Shown here: positions 49,333-62,500 of the stretch, piece by piece
How positions within the stretch are numbered: position 1 is the first letter of the stretch
How the letters are laid out: each line of letters starts with the position of its first letter
DNA from: Trichomonas vaginalis G3
Lineage: Eukaryota > Parabasalia > Trichomonadida > Trichomonadidae
Direction: 5' to 3'
DNA length: 64,000 bases
NCBI RefSeq assembly: GCF_026262505.1
Contig: NC_067205.1
Span: 14,818,001-14,882,000, forward strand
Made by a program: the position numbers and the translations under genes
Notes under the pieces: generated by a model
Databases searched by the model: none
The model's input: the letters and a program-made list of their open reading frames with translations, nothing else
What the model was told of the DNA's origin: nothing

Positions 49333-49905
49333 TTAATATTAATTTGTTATTTTATTTTGTTATTTAATAAAACGTTTTGTATGATATAGAATCCAAATAA
49401 TTTATTTTCTCATAAGAAAAATTTCATCATAATTTCAACACCTTTGCATTTGATGTTACTGATGAGAGTTTTTATGAGAATTTTTATGTTTAAATAGAGT
49501 TTTCTTCGTTAGATAACCAAAAGACAGTTGAATGTAAGACCATCATTATATTTTGTAAGATTTTTGGAAGGATTTTATTCTTGTTTTGAATTGAGGGACT
49601 CCATATCAAGCTCAATAGCATTGAATTGAATATATATTGGATTAGAGATACGCTATTTTATATTCTCTCGATTGAAATATCAGCTTAGAAAGCTCATTAA
49701 AGCTTCTAAAACATGACAAAATTTGGTATATTTTCAATGATATAAATCAATTCAATAATTTTACTGAACCTATCGAAAATGATAAACTAGTATTTACATG
49801 TATCCAATAGTTCACCTTTCATCTCATTTAAAATTTTGAAAATTTTTTTGTCATGTTTGTGATGTCATAAAAAAAGGTGGTAAAATTTTACTTATCAAAA
49901 GTGCC
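49333..49905. other. Intergenic DNA, no gene seen
   Basis: AT-rich spacer after the giant Ser-rich gene; no frame, RNA gene or repeat recognised. Confidence 0.6.
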
Positions 49906-52900
49906 ATGATCAAAATTTTGCCAAAAAAAAGTCGAGTTCCGAAGAGCATGTCAATGAAAATGAATGTTATATTAACGACATTACGCCAATTGAAATATTC
50001 AAGTACCCTAGCCAAGCTTCAAAATTGATTTGGGAGGTCAATTCTAGAATTATTAAACAAATATCTGCACAAATTATAGAATTTATTAAAACAAACAAAA
50101 TCTCTATCGAAATGGCGCTCTATTTGATTGATATTTTTTCACAAATTCGTGAAAAAGATATTAATTTATATACAGAACTTTATCAAATGCTATCAAAGGA
50201 ATTTTCGTTTATCTACAAACCGAAAAATTTGAAATTAGAAATCATGCTACATTTTAAAGATCTCAATTTATACCCAACAAATTCTCCATTATATTATATT
50301 GCATGGGATAACGTTGATGAACTTAAGTGTAAGTTTCCAAATCTTGAATTTGATAAGAAAATTGACGATGAAATCACTCCACTTGAATGTGCTATTAAAT
50401 ATGGATCGGAGTTATGCTTCAATTACTTGCGAAATTTAGGAGCTGAATACACCAAACGCTCTGAGGAATATGCTGTTAAAAGTGGAAATATAAACATTTT
50501 TATGCAAATGATAGAAGACGGTTACTCATTTGATAAAATGATTAATACAGCAGCCGATTTTCGAAACCTGGATATTGTTGAGTACCTTAGATCAAATTTA
50601 AACCAAACTTTAGATTCAATTGCAGAATGCATGTATTTTGGAAACTATGATGCTGTTTCGTATTTCCTTTCTAATGGAGGAAATATTAACGATGTTTACA
50701 TTTTGTTTTTATATATATCTTTCTTTTTTTATACGCTATTCTTTTTCTTATCATATTAATCATTTTTTATAGTATAATCTTTCTTTTCGTATCTATCATT
50801 CTTATATAGCTTTCTTTTAACATCAATTCCATCTATGCATATAGTATGCAAACACGCATGATATATGGAGTAGCTCTTTATCTGGCTAAAAATCCTATTA
50901 TTTGAAAATTCGCATTGTCGTCTAAAACCGCCAGACGACAATAATAATACCCCTTTATTGTTTCTTTATGAAATTCCCTTTCTTTTCATATTTATCATTG
51001 TTTTATAATACTCCCTTTCTTTTCATAATTATCATTGTTTTATTACATTCTCATTCATATTATATTTATCATTGTTTTATGAAATTCCCTTTCTTTTCAT
51101 ATTTATCATTGTTTTATGAAATTCCCTTTCTTTTCATATTTATCATTGCTTTATGAAATTCTCTTGATATTAATAAATGCCCTCTTAGTTCTGCTATCTA
51201 TTCGAATTCAATAGAAATTGTCAAATTTTTAGTTGAACATGGTGCTGATATTGACAAAATACTTATTCTTTATCTTTTTATTTTAATCATTTTATTATAA
51301 AATTCTTTTGCATTTCATATTTATCAATATTTGACAGTATTCAAATTCATTTCATATTTATCATTGTTTTATAAAATTCTTTTGTATTTCATATTTATCA
51401 TTTATTTATCAAATCTTCATTCTTTTCATATCTCGCATAGTATTATATGGTTTTCTATCTTTTCATATTTAACTTTGTTTTATCAATTTCTTTTTCGTTT
51501 CGTATTGATCATTTCTTTATGGCGTTATCTTTCTTTTCATTTTTTTCATTGTTTTATGAATTTTTCTTTCAATACATATTTATCTTTAATTTTTGACATT
51601 CTCCTTCAACACAAATTTATCATTGTTTTATTATATTCTACTTCAATTAATCTTTATCATTGTTTTATTACATCCACCTTCATTTAATATTTATTTTTAT
51701 TTTATTACGTTTTCTTTTCTTACATATTGTTCATTGAATTTTTGGATTTTTTTACTTTTCATATTGATCTTTGTTTTACCATATTCCCTTCCTTTTCGTG
51801 TTTATCATTATTTTATAGCATTCTTTTTATTTTTCTATTTATCATTGTTTTATTATATTTTCTTTCTACTCATATTTTACATTATTTTAGGAATTTCTCT
51901 TTTTTTAATTACTTATTATTGCTTTATGAATTTCACTTTCTTTTAATATGTATTATTGTTTTACATCATTCTTTTTCTTTTCATATTTATCATTGCTTAA
52001 TAACATTATATTTCTTTTCAAATTTATCATTGCTTTTTGAAATTCTCGTGATATTAATAAATGCCCTTTGAGTGTTGCGATTGAATCAGATTCAATTGAA
52101 ATTGTCAAATTTTTAGTTAAACACGGTGCTGATATTAACACGATACTTATTTTTTATCTTATTATTTTAATCATTGTTTTACAACATTGTTTTTCTTTTA
52201 ATATTTACAATTGTTTTATCGTATTCTCTTTCTATTCGCATTGATCTTTATTTTACCATATTCTCATTCATTTCATGTTTATCATTATTATGTGGTATTC
52301 TTTTTGTTTTCCTATTTATCATTGTTTTATTGGATGGTCTTTCTTTTCATGTTAATCATTACTTAATTATATTATCTTTTCTTTCATATTTATCATTGTT
52401 TAATGGAATTATTTATTTTTTCAAATTTATCAATGTTTTATGAAATTATCTTTATTTTCATATTTATCATTGTTTAATTATATTAAATTTCTTTTCATAT
52501 TCATCATTGTTTTAGACAATTCTCTATTTATTAATGAATGCCCTCTTAGCATTGCAATTCAGGCCCATTCAACAGAGGTCGTCAAATTCTTAGTTGAACA
52601 TGGTGCTGATGTTAACGTGAAACTTATTCATTTTCTATTCATATTTATCCTTATTTAATTTTATTCTTTTTATGTTTGTATTTATCATTGATTTATAGAA
52701 TTCACTTTCTTTTCATATTTAACATTACTTAGTGATGTTTTCTTTCTGATTATATTTATCGATATTTTATTACATTCTATTTCTTTTAATTTTTTTCATA
52801 ATATTATTGTATTCTTTTTCCATTTATATTTATCTGCATTTTATCTAATTTTCTTTCTTTTAAAATTTATCATTAATTTATTACAATCCTTTTCTTTTCA

Positions 52901-53295
52901 TATTTATCATTGCTTTATGAAATTCTCTTGATATTAATAAATGCCCTCTTAGTTCTGCTATCTATTCGAATTCAATAGAAATTGTCAAATTTTTAGTTGA
53001 ACATGGTGCTGATGTTAACATGAAACTTATTCTCTTTCTTTTTATATTAATCATTGCTTTACAAAATTATCCTTCTCTACATATTTTTCATTATATAATA
53101 ACATTCTCTTTCTTTTCATATTAATCATTGTGTTGCAAGGTACTTTTTATTTACATATTTATTATTGTTTTATGATATTTTTTTTCTCTTCATGTTTATA
53201 CATGCCCTCTTAGTATTGCAATCAAAAGAAAATCAACAGAAATTGTCTCATTTTTAGAAGGACATGGTGCCAAAATAATTATAGAATCCATTTGA
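49906..53295 (+). pseudogene. Ankyrin-repeat (DUF3447-type) host pseudogene split by minisatellites
   Basis: The longest intact stretch (about 50025-50700) reads IIEFIKTNKISIEMALYLID and TPLECAIKYGSELCFNYLR, typical of trichomonad ankyrin proteins with the DUF3447 N-terminal region. Its own frame has no ATG upstream; the ATG at 49906 lies in another frame ahead of a run of eight A, so a frameshift there probably broke the start. After NGGNINDV the frame runs into AT-rich repeats. Five further ankyrin units follow at about 51170-51260, 52050-52145, 52530-52625, 52932-53030 and 53200-53295, each reading like CPLSxAI then IEIVKFLVEHGAD, and each separated from the next by minisatellite. Units at 51170 and 52932 are almost identical. 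The last has a normal stop. Confidence 0.8.
50953..53190. repeat. 37-bp minisatellite arrays between ankyrin units
   Basis: The consensus is TTTCTTTTCATATTTATC followed by ATTGTTTTATGAAATTCCC; the best copies lie at about 50965-51165 and there are more diverged copies to 53190. Arrays of roughly 0.16 to 0.8 kb fall between successive ankyrin units. The period of 37 is not a multiple of three, so frames are lost within them. No GT...AG boundaries or trichomonad intron motifs are seen at the junctions. Confidence 0.85.
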
Positions 53296-53581
53296 TTTTG
53301 GAATAAACAATCAATTAATTTTGAAAATATAAGTAATCCAAACAATAGGTTAATCTTGAAATCAGACCAAACAAATCATATAATCTGAAGTTATGTAGCA
53401 TTTTGATATCATTGCCAGCAAAATGATGGTCTTCAATGCTGAATCTGTTTAATGTATTTTTAGCAGAAACCTTACATTTATCAGAACTCTCATTGAAATT
53501 ACGCTCAAAATCAAGTAAACAACAACATTAGGATTTCATACACAAAAATATAAGTAAATTTTAAAACAAAAATATATAAAA

Positions 53582-56500
53582 TTAAACAAATTGAGATGAA
53601 ACATTGCAGTATAGTGCAGTTCCAAATCCAACAAATGGTTGCTTTTCTTCACATTGTATATCCATCATCCAAGCAACATTGTCATTGTGACCATTATAAG
53701 TATCTCCGTGAGGGAAACCAAGCTGCGAAGCTCCTGCAACTTTCAACAATGGAATATTTTGTCTGTTGACAAATGATTTCTCTGCTTTGTCGATGACAGT
53801 ACAAATTACTTCTGGAATATGCTTGAAAGGAATCTTGGAATCGTTTTCTACTTTAATAATCTTTCCTTCTTCAATATCAGCCAAAGAAAGATAAAGTTTG
53901 GATAAAATAATTGAATTTTCTGTAGCCGTTCCACCAATAGTAAATTCGTAAGTGAGATTTCCTTGTGGCATATTGTTCTTTATTGAAATTTCTGAGATGA
54001 AAGAAGACAACAAATCTTTAACATCATCAATTAATGAAACATCAACTGTTTGCGGAACAACTCCTTGTGACCAAGCTGTTAACAAAGCATGTCTTTCTAT
54101 GATGTGTGTTGCAAATTTGTTCACGTGATTAGTGATGTAATAATTCGAGTATTTCTTCCATTCTTCAGGAGTTTTGTTCGCGTTCAAACAAAATGTGATT
54201 TCATCGAAAACATCTTTCATAACATTTGCCTTTGATTTACGAAGAGATAATCTGATTTGCTCAAGACTCTTGTTGAGTTTCGTGATTTCTCTGACCAAAA
54301 ACTCAGTTCTCATTGTCCAAGCGATTTCAGACGGATAAGGACAGTCAGTTGGAAGAAGCATTTCGATGTTATCGTATTTAGCAATGAGTGTTTCTTTTGT
54401 TGCTTTGAGATCTATTGGTTTTATTGCTTTAGATAACAAAGCAAATGGAGTTGTCATGCATTGGTTAACACTCCAAGAAACTAAAGAATGCGCTGCCAAA
54501 CTTGAAGCACCGAAAATTGATGGAGGACAATACATTGGCAATTTATGAATAATATTCGTGTAATCAGCCAGAGGAATGTCTCCTGGCATTGCCCAAACAT
54601 CTTTGAGTGATGGATCATGTGACAAATTGTAACCATCATTGATTGCTCGGATATCGAAAATGTAGTTAGTCATTGACTTACAAATTTCGAAATCTAAACT
54701 GTCCATGACTCCAGAATAGAGAATTCTTGAGATTCTGTATGAAGCAACATTCATTGGGAGAACATTAATGTAGCTATCGCACATTTGATGCATCTCTTTG
54801 ATGATGTCTTTGACATTTTGTTCTGGATACAAAAGGTTCGTGTTGTAACCTAAGTTTGGTTGCAATGAATTCCTGAACAATGAAATTGCAGAAGTAAGTA
54901 AAGCGAGGTATGACAATCTCTTGATTCCTTGGGAATTGGAGCTCGACATGATGTGGGAAGAGAAGTTTCCGAAGTACTTATGCATCGTGTTCTTCAAAGT
55001 ATTGCTGTCATCAATTGTGAATCTCTTTGTTCTCAATAAAATTGATGGAGGAATGAATTCCAATGATGTCGCAATCAAAATCAACCTGAAATTAGTGTTG
55101 ATACTTGATGTTGTCATCATCGTGAACAAATCTGTAATCAACTGTGCTGCTGCTCTATTCGCCTTAGAATAATGAATCAAAACCCAGTTTGGTCTGTTCA
55201 TTGATGTTGTAACAATCTTTCTGGCCAATTTAATGGATTCAATGTCATCAGACAATGAAATTTCATCGAAGTTATCATGTCTGCATCTCGAAGAGATGAA
55301 AGGAAGAATGATTCCTGTTGGATCAACTAAAGGATCAGAAATAATAATTGTTGGAATTGATCCTGTGTTTGAAACAATTGATTCAACTTGGAAATGAGGC
55401 AATAATGGATCAAATCCTTCTCCAAATGTTGTGTTGATGAAGGATTTCATGTAATTGAAAATGCTCAGAATATTGGTGAATTTCAATCCTTCAAATGAAC
55501 CAACATCGTTTGGATCGTAGTTATTGAAATCAGCTGTATCGAATCTCTCCAATTCGATATGATCCAAAATCGATTTGAAGTCATCATCTTGGACTTTTCC
55601 TTCAGCTTTTGTCATCAAGAAAGCTGAAACAAACATGAAGAAATACATTTCATTGATTTTGATTGATGGGAAAATGAAACCAAACGTGGTTGAAATGATT
55701 GAATTTCTTAAGAATAAATGTTGATCGCTACTTGGAATTCCTGCATGCAAACCGCCAGTTACAAATGGAGCGGAAATCACTTTAAGATAAGAGCTGAATG
55801 ATGATCTGGCTGTTGGATTGATTGGGACAATATATCTTGTCAAAACTTGCCAGAAAATTTGACACAAAGAAATATGAGGTTTGAACAATTTGATGTCTTC
55901 ATTGAGTTCTTTCAATAATGGTTTGAAATCAGTTCCAGCACTTATGCACTCGAAGTAATTGTTCTTTGAAGTGATGATGTCTTGTATAACATCTTTGTCT
56001 GCAAGATAATCATAGTTTGCATTCAACTTCTTCGTTGCTGCAATGTCTGACAAAGTATCCAAAACATCATTTTCAAATTTCTGATGCAAAGATTGTTGGC
56101 TGAGTTCTTTCTTCCTCATTTCTTGAACTTTAGGTGTCAATGCTGGGAAGAAGAAGTCAATGAACATATTCGTGAACATTTCTTCTGTTGCTTCTTCGCT
56201 TGTTGAAGTGACATCTACGATGATAACTCTCGATTTCAGACTTTCTGGAAGGTCTTTAACAAGTGTTGATGTAGCGAGAATTAGTTTGAATTTCGGATCC
56301 CATTGAACAATTTTAGAACCGATTTTAATGTCTTTTCCTGTTGTTCTGTCCTTAGTCAAACTGACTAACATTGCTTGTTCGATACATGATGGTAAATCGA
56401 ATGTATCTGTAACAACAAGTATTTTTCCATCAGACAATGCTGATTGCAAAGAAGATTCAAGAGAAGAAGATGTTGATGAAACAATGATGATTCTTTTAGC

Positions 56501-59500
56501 CTTGATTGAATCTGTCATTGCATTCAAAACAATTCCTTCTGGATCAACTAACAAAGGTGTTCTTATTGTTGTGAACAAATGTTGTACATCAGCCATCAAT
56601 GAATTGCATGGAACGGTTTCATAATGAACTATATCATCAACTGTTGACAACAAAATAAGTTTGTCATTGATGAATTTAATTGGTTTTTCATATGAAACAG
56701 GAATCATTTGTTTGGCCAATAGTTTAGTTAACTCTGTCATCGCTTGTTGTCTCTTTTCTTTATTCAAAGATCCGCAGAAGATTAAATAGAAAGAGAAAGC
56801 GAAAGAATCTCCAAAGATTTGTGTCTTCTTTGTTTCATATTTAGTATTTGATTCTTGCCATGTAGTTTGCAATAAATCAATATCTTTGGATAAACTGTCA
56901 ATTCTTTCTTTTCTTTCTGTTATTTCTGCGTAATCCTTTTCCATCTTTTCTCTTGCAACATTTTGAGCTGCAACTTCTTGTTTCTCGTTAACTAAACTCT
57001 CTTCAACTTGGTTGATTGATTGAATTTCGAGATCCATTTCAGTAATGAACTCATTCAACAAAATTGTGTCTTCTTCATAATTCTTTCTCGTCTTCTTAAG
57101 ATTGTCTTCAAGAATTGCTTGTTTAACAACTGAATCTACCCAGTCATAAATCCATCTTAATTGTGGACAAATATTATCCAAATCTCTTGGATTGATATTG
57201 GCACTTTCAATCATTGTTTTGACTGTTTCAACTGTCTTTGGATTTGCCAATTGTTCGCTTGCATTCTTTCTCAATGTAGAAGCGAAATTCTCGTTCTTCA
57301 ATGCAACCAAACAGTTGTCGTAATATGGTTTAGATAAGTTCAAAAGAATTCCCATTCCTTCAAATAATGTAACGATTTGAGGTTGTGGAGATCCAATAGT
57401 AATCAAGATTGTTTCAACTTCATTCTTCGTCATTTGTTCGAGATTTGCATAGGCTTTTTCTGTTTCTGGTTTAAGAGTTGAGTTTTGTTGTTCTAATTCA
57501 TTTAGTTTAGCTAATGTTGCTTGTAATTTTTGTTCTTTATCTTTCTTATCTTCATCTAATTTGATTCTTCTTGCTTCTATAGCTTCTTTTCTTGTTAAAT
57601 ATGATTGTTCAAGCAAATCTGTATCAACTCTTAGTTTCTGAATCTTTGGAGCAATATCTTTCATTGTGTTATTGATGTTTTCACTGTCTGTTTTAATATC
57701 AGCCAAGAATTGCAAAGCAGAAGCCAATGAATCATGTTTAGATTCCAAATCATTTGCATCTGATGTAATTGTCTTCTTGAATGTTGACAAGAAATCTCTG
57801 AGATTGTTTTGTGTGTAATTAATCTCAAGTTTCTTCAATACTGATAATGTAGCCATGAACAAATTAATTGTTTGTCTCTTATCTTTGACAACTCTCTCGG
57901 AAAGATCTCTGTCATTGATGTAATTCTGGATAATGTTACCATTAATAATTTCTTCTTTATCAAATGGTTTAATTACATCAAATGATGACTCATATTTCTC
58001 ACAATTTTCAGTTCCGATGATTAAATGAATTGATGAACTTAGAACAGACTGAATCTTCATCATTGTTTGTCTTCTTTGTTCTGGATTTAAGTTAGTAACA
58101 TTCGCGAAATGAGTATATAACTCATCAAGTTGTTGGTCAGTGAAATAAGGAACGAAATCATATGATGTACAAAATGATTTCATCATTTGCAATTCGATTT
58201 CATTTCCTTCAATTTCTCTGATGAAAATATTTGTCTTCTTGTGATTATTCACAGCATTCGTGACAATTTCATGAATGATGTTCGATGTGTTGGCCATTCT
58301 TTCATGCAAAGTGATTCCTTCATCGTAATTTGGTGGAATAACATTGACAAAATCAGCTTCATTTGTATTCGATGTCAAAAGTGTCAAAGAAAATCTTCCT
58401 GAGCCATTTTGTCCTGTAATAACAGCATTTCTGCCTGGAATATTCATAGAATTATTAAGGACAAGCCATACATGTAACGTGAACAAATCCAATTTCAAAT
58501 TGAGTTTTTGAACATTGTTTCCATTGAAAACAGAAACAGCGTAATCCAACTCAGAAATGATTTTGTCTTCTAATTCATGTCCCCATGTTACTTTGAATGT
58601 TAAAAGATCTTGAGCCAATTCGTACTTAGGAACAAGAATTACACGGTTATCAAGATATTGTGAACAAGTATTGATGATATCTTGGTTCTTGTATTGAGAC
58701 AAAACTTCTTGAGTTACACTTGATATCATTGAAATCGAATTTGAACTTGAGGCAACTTGCAACAAAGCAGAAATCATTCCCATCATTATTTGATTCGAAT
58801 TCTGTTTGTCTGCAATGAAACACATCATTTGAGAAGCTCTAATTATGCAATTTGACATGTTAACATTGCCAAGCTTGTTCAAAGCTTTGGAAAGATAATC
58901 CAAGACAAAAGTAACTGTCTTCAAATCCATACCATAGATATTTAACAATTGTGAACTGATGTAATTGGCACTATTGAAATCAATATCATTAACTTGAACA
59001 GGAGAGAACTTGCAGATGAATTCTGTTGGTAAATTATAGAATTCACTCGTTGTCAAGACAACTCTGAAGTTCCTTAATCTGATGACTTCATAGACTTTGT
59101 GATCCGTCTTCGAGAAAATTGGAATTTCTTTTGTATCAATTATCTGTGATAAATAAGAAATCAGCATTTTATCATTTGCAGAAATGTTTTCAAACACCAA
59201 AATAAATGTGATGTTTGCGATTTCTGGTTGAACAGTTAATGCAGTCAATGCTGTATGATTCTTAATATATGCAGTAACTTTTTCACCTGTCAAAATTGGA
59301 GTAACGCTGATAAATATTTGTCTGTGTAACATTCCTGATGTTTTGATTGCTGCTTTGATAAACAATGTCTTTCCTGAACCATGAGGACCATGTATTATAA
59401 TGTGTTTTCCAACTTTCAAGTACATCTTTGTGAGATTCATGTCATTGATCCATGTATAAGGAATAACAACAATATTTGATGGATTTATTGGTATGTTATT

Positions 59501-62500
59501 GTTGTTATTTTGGTCATTCAAATATACAATTGTTTCTTCAGGTGGAGGAACAGGATGTAACTTTGAATCATTAGGACGCATTGCTCTCAAACTTAGAATA
59601 GGATAATCTTTCTCAAAAGCAGGATCGACTTTGAATTTCGACCAATCATTTGGAACTTCAATTGCCAATGACGAGCAAATGAAAGTTTCCAAACTATTGA
59701 GTTGTTGTTTATCGATGTAAGCAGCAACAGTCAAAAAGAATGACCATCCCAAAACCATGTTAATATTGTCTTGGTTGTCACAATCTTCTGAGTATTCTGA
59801 GAAAGCATACAAAGCTAAAAGAGCTGTGTTATATGACAAATTATTAGAAAGAACTAAATTTCCACCAGGAATTGTAATTCTTGTCAAACTTGAACTGAAT
59901 TTGTTATCAAGAGAATACAATTTGTTGATGAACGATGGAATATAGTTGCAATAGGCTGTTTTGATGGAATCAATCTTGGATACATTGACAACAGTTGATA
60001 ATGTCTGCATTGCCAAAGAGAAAGGCAACAAAGGATGTTCTAATGAACATTGATCGAATGAAACAGTTGTTTGTAAATTCTTCATTTGAAGAATTCCGGA
60101 TCTAGAAACAATAGAAGGAGTAATACCATTTAATGAATGTGTTTCTATTAAGATCTTGATGTTCCTGTTGTGAGGATCACTTGAGAACTTAACTAAATAC
60201 TTCATTAAATGTCTGTTCAAGTCACCAACAAATCTCATGACTTTGTAACATTTGTCAGTGATTTCTGTCAATGCAAATAACGTTGAATTGATTAATCCTG
60301 CAATAACAGAGAATCCTGATGTTACATCATCAATAGATTTGCCATAAATTGTTGATGGATAATCGCTTTCATGATAAATTGTTCTGTAAACAATCTTCTT
60401 GGCTCCTTCGATCTTTTCTCCAAGTTCTTCTTCTCTTCCTAAAGCGTTTTGTAGAACTTTCAAAGCAGTTGTCTTTCCACTGTTTTGAGGACCAACAACA
60501 ACAGTTATTTGGTTTGCAACTAACGATCTGAACAAAGATAATGTCTGGTTAACCAAATAATCAGTAGGAATGTCGATACCAAGTAATTTGACTTCTTTCT
60601 CGATTTGAGAAACAAGACTTGAATCATTATCAAATGAAGTGAGTTGTTTAAGGAATTCATCAACTCCCATCTCGAATCCGAAGCCAGAATAAATGAGCTT
60701 GACTACTTTGAGGTAATTTGCTTTGTCAGTAAATGGCTGGAATTGGCGATAAACTGCATAAGAAAGAGCCATTTCTTCTGTATCGCAAATTTGAAGTTTC
60801 TTTTGAGCGAAATAAATGATGAAGTTAATGATATTGAAGTAAGCAATTTTGATGCCACTTGGAGCAAAGAACTGAATGATTGTTGATACAACAGTTGACA
60901 GTTTCTTTGAAAAGTCTTCAATTTCATGGAATCCTGCACTTAATAACTTAATTGAACAGACTTTCTTGTAATCGGGATCTCTTATTGCAACTGATCTAAT
61001 GAAAGCTCTCAACTGTGGTGGAATGTTTGTTGATAATTCATAACTTGAATCTGATGTCAAGAACAATCTCGATGACTTGTTCAAATCAATGAATTTCTGT
61101 GAAATCGTGATTCTTGAATTTCCAGCTGCAATTGCACTCGCGTGGTTTCTAATTGTGTCATGAAGAACAGACAAAACATGGTGTGGCATTGTATCAATCT
61201 CAGAAATGACACTCCATGCTCCTGAAGCTGCTGTTCCTATTGCAACTCTACTGATCAAAATGTCATTATCTGTTGTGGAAGGATAGAAAATGTGAAGGAA
61301 TTTTCCGAAATTAGCTGCAAGATGTCTTAAAATCTCTGTTTTTCCGCAAGATCCATGGCCAATGATAATAGGAGTGTATCCATTAGCTAATGAATGAACT
61401 GTTGCATGAATTGCATTATCTAATGCTGGAGTATGGATGATTCTTGGGATTGCTCCGTAAAATTCGTATTCGAAATCCCATGAAAATCCACCAAATTCGA
61501 GTTTCAATGATGCATTCGTACTGGAATAAACAAATCTCAATGTCTGTTGCCACTCTGTTGTATTGACACCACTCTTAAGAGTCAAGAAATTCTCAAATCT
61601 GTCTCTAAATCCAATTAATGATGTCAATAAAAGTGACACTTTATGCCTTTGAATTGGATTTGACATTGTATTATGAGAAGCCGCTGCATCATCGATCCTC
61701 TGCTTCAAGAGCTGCTTGTAGTCATCAACAACATCTGGATTAGATTCGTATGCTTTCACTAATTCACTTATTTCTCTGCAAAATGTTGCATTTAAGACGA
61801 TATAAGAAATGTAAGATGGTAATGAAACAAACCATTCAGAAAGCTGTGGACCACCGCATGTACCAATGTTGTTAGCGATCAAATCACGGACAGTTGCACG
61901 CATTGCATCTATAAGTTGTTTCATCCAGTTCTCTTGTGGCATGTTGCATGAGATTTGTCTCTGAAAAGTGATTTGACTTCCATCTTCTCCGATCAAACCG
62001 TAAATTTTGAGTCTTTGAATATTGTGATAGAAAGAAGATTGATCACTTCTTGATGCATCATTTTCATGGACATCTAATTTGGCAACACCCATGAATAGCT
62101 TGCAAATAATAGGAGCTAAAACATCGTATGAATTTGTGCTCAAGAAACTCAAAATGTCTTCGTTTGATAAGAAATACAAACGAGGAATTAATGATCTCTT
62201 TGTATCCAAGAACTTTCCAAGTGATGACAAAACACTTTCAAGAGTTTGATTCATTTCTTCCAATACACTTTGCAATTGTGGATAATTGCAAGCAGCAACA
62301 ACTCTTGTATCTTTAAGTGCATGTTTTCCAATTGGAATCCATTTTCTTTGCACTGAAATAATTCTGTTGTTTTGGTGTGGCAAAGCTTGTCTTGTTTCTT
62401 CACTTGCAAACAATGAACTCAACACATTCCAATTGCTTTGGAAAGCTGACCATGCTTCTAAAACATGAGAATGATACTCTAATTCTGATAGTTCTTTGAT

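Noticed and set aside
50968-52658. Phe/Ile/Tyr-rich frames that look like membrane proteins
   Set aside because: They are translations of the 37-bp minisatellite (FSYLSLFY-type repeats) and drift between frames.
50025-53295. Ankyrin gene with several conventional introns
   Set aside because: The junctions show no GT-AG ends or the extended motifs of trichomonad introns, and the intervening DNA is minisatellite.
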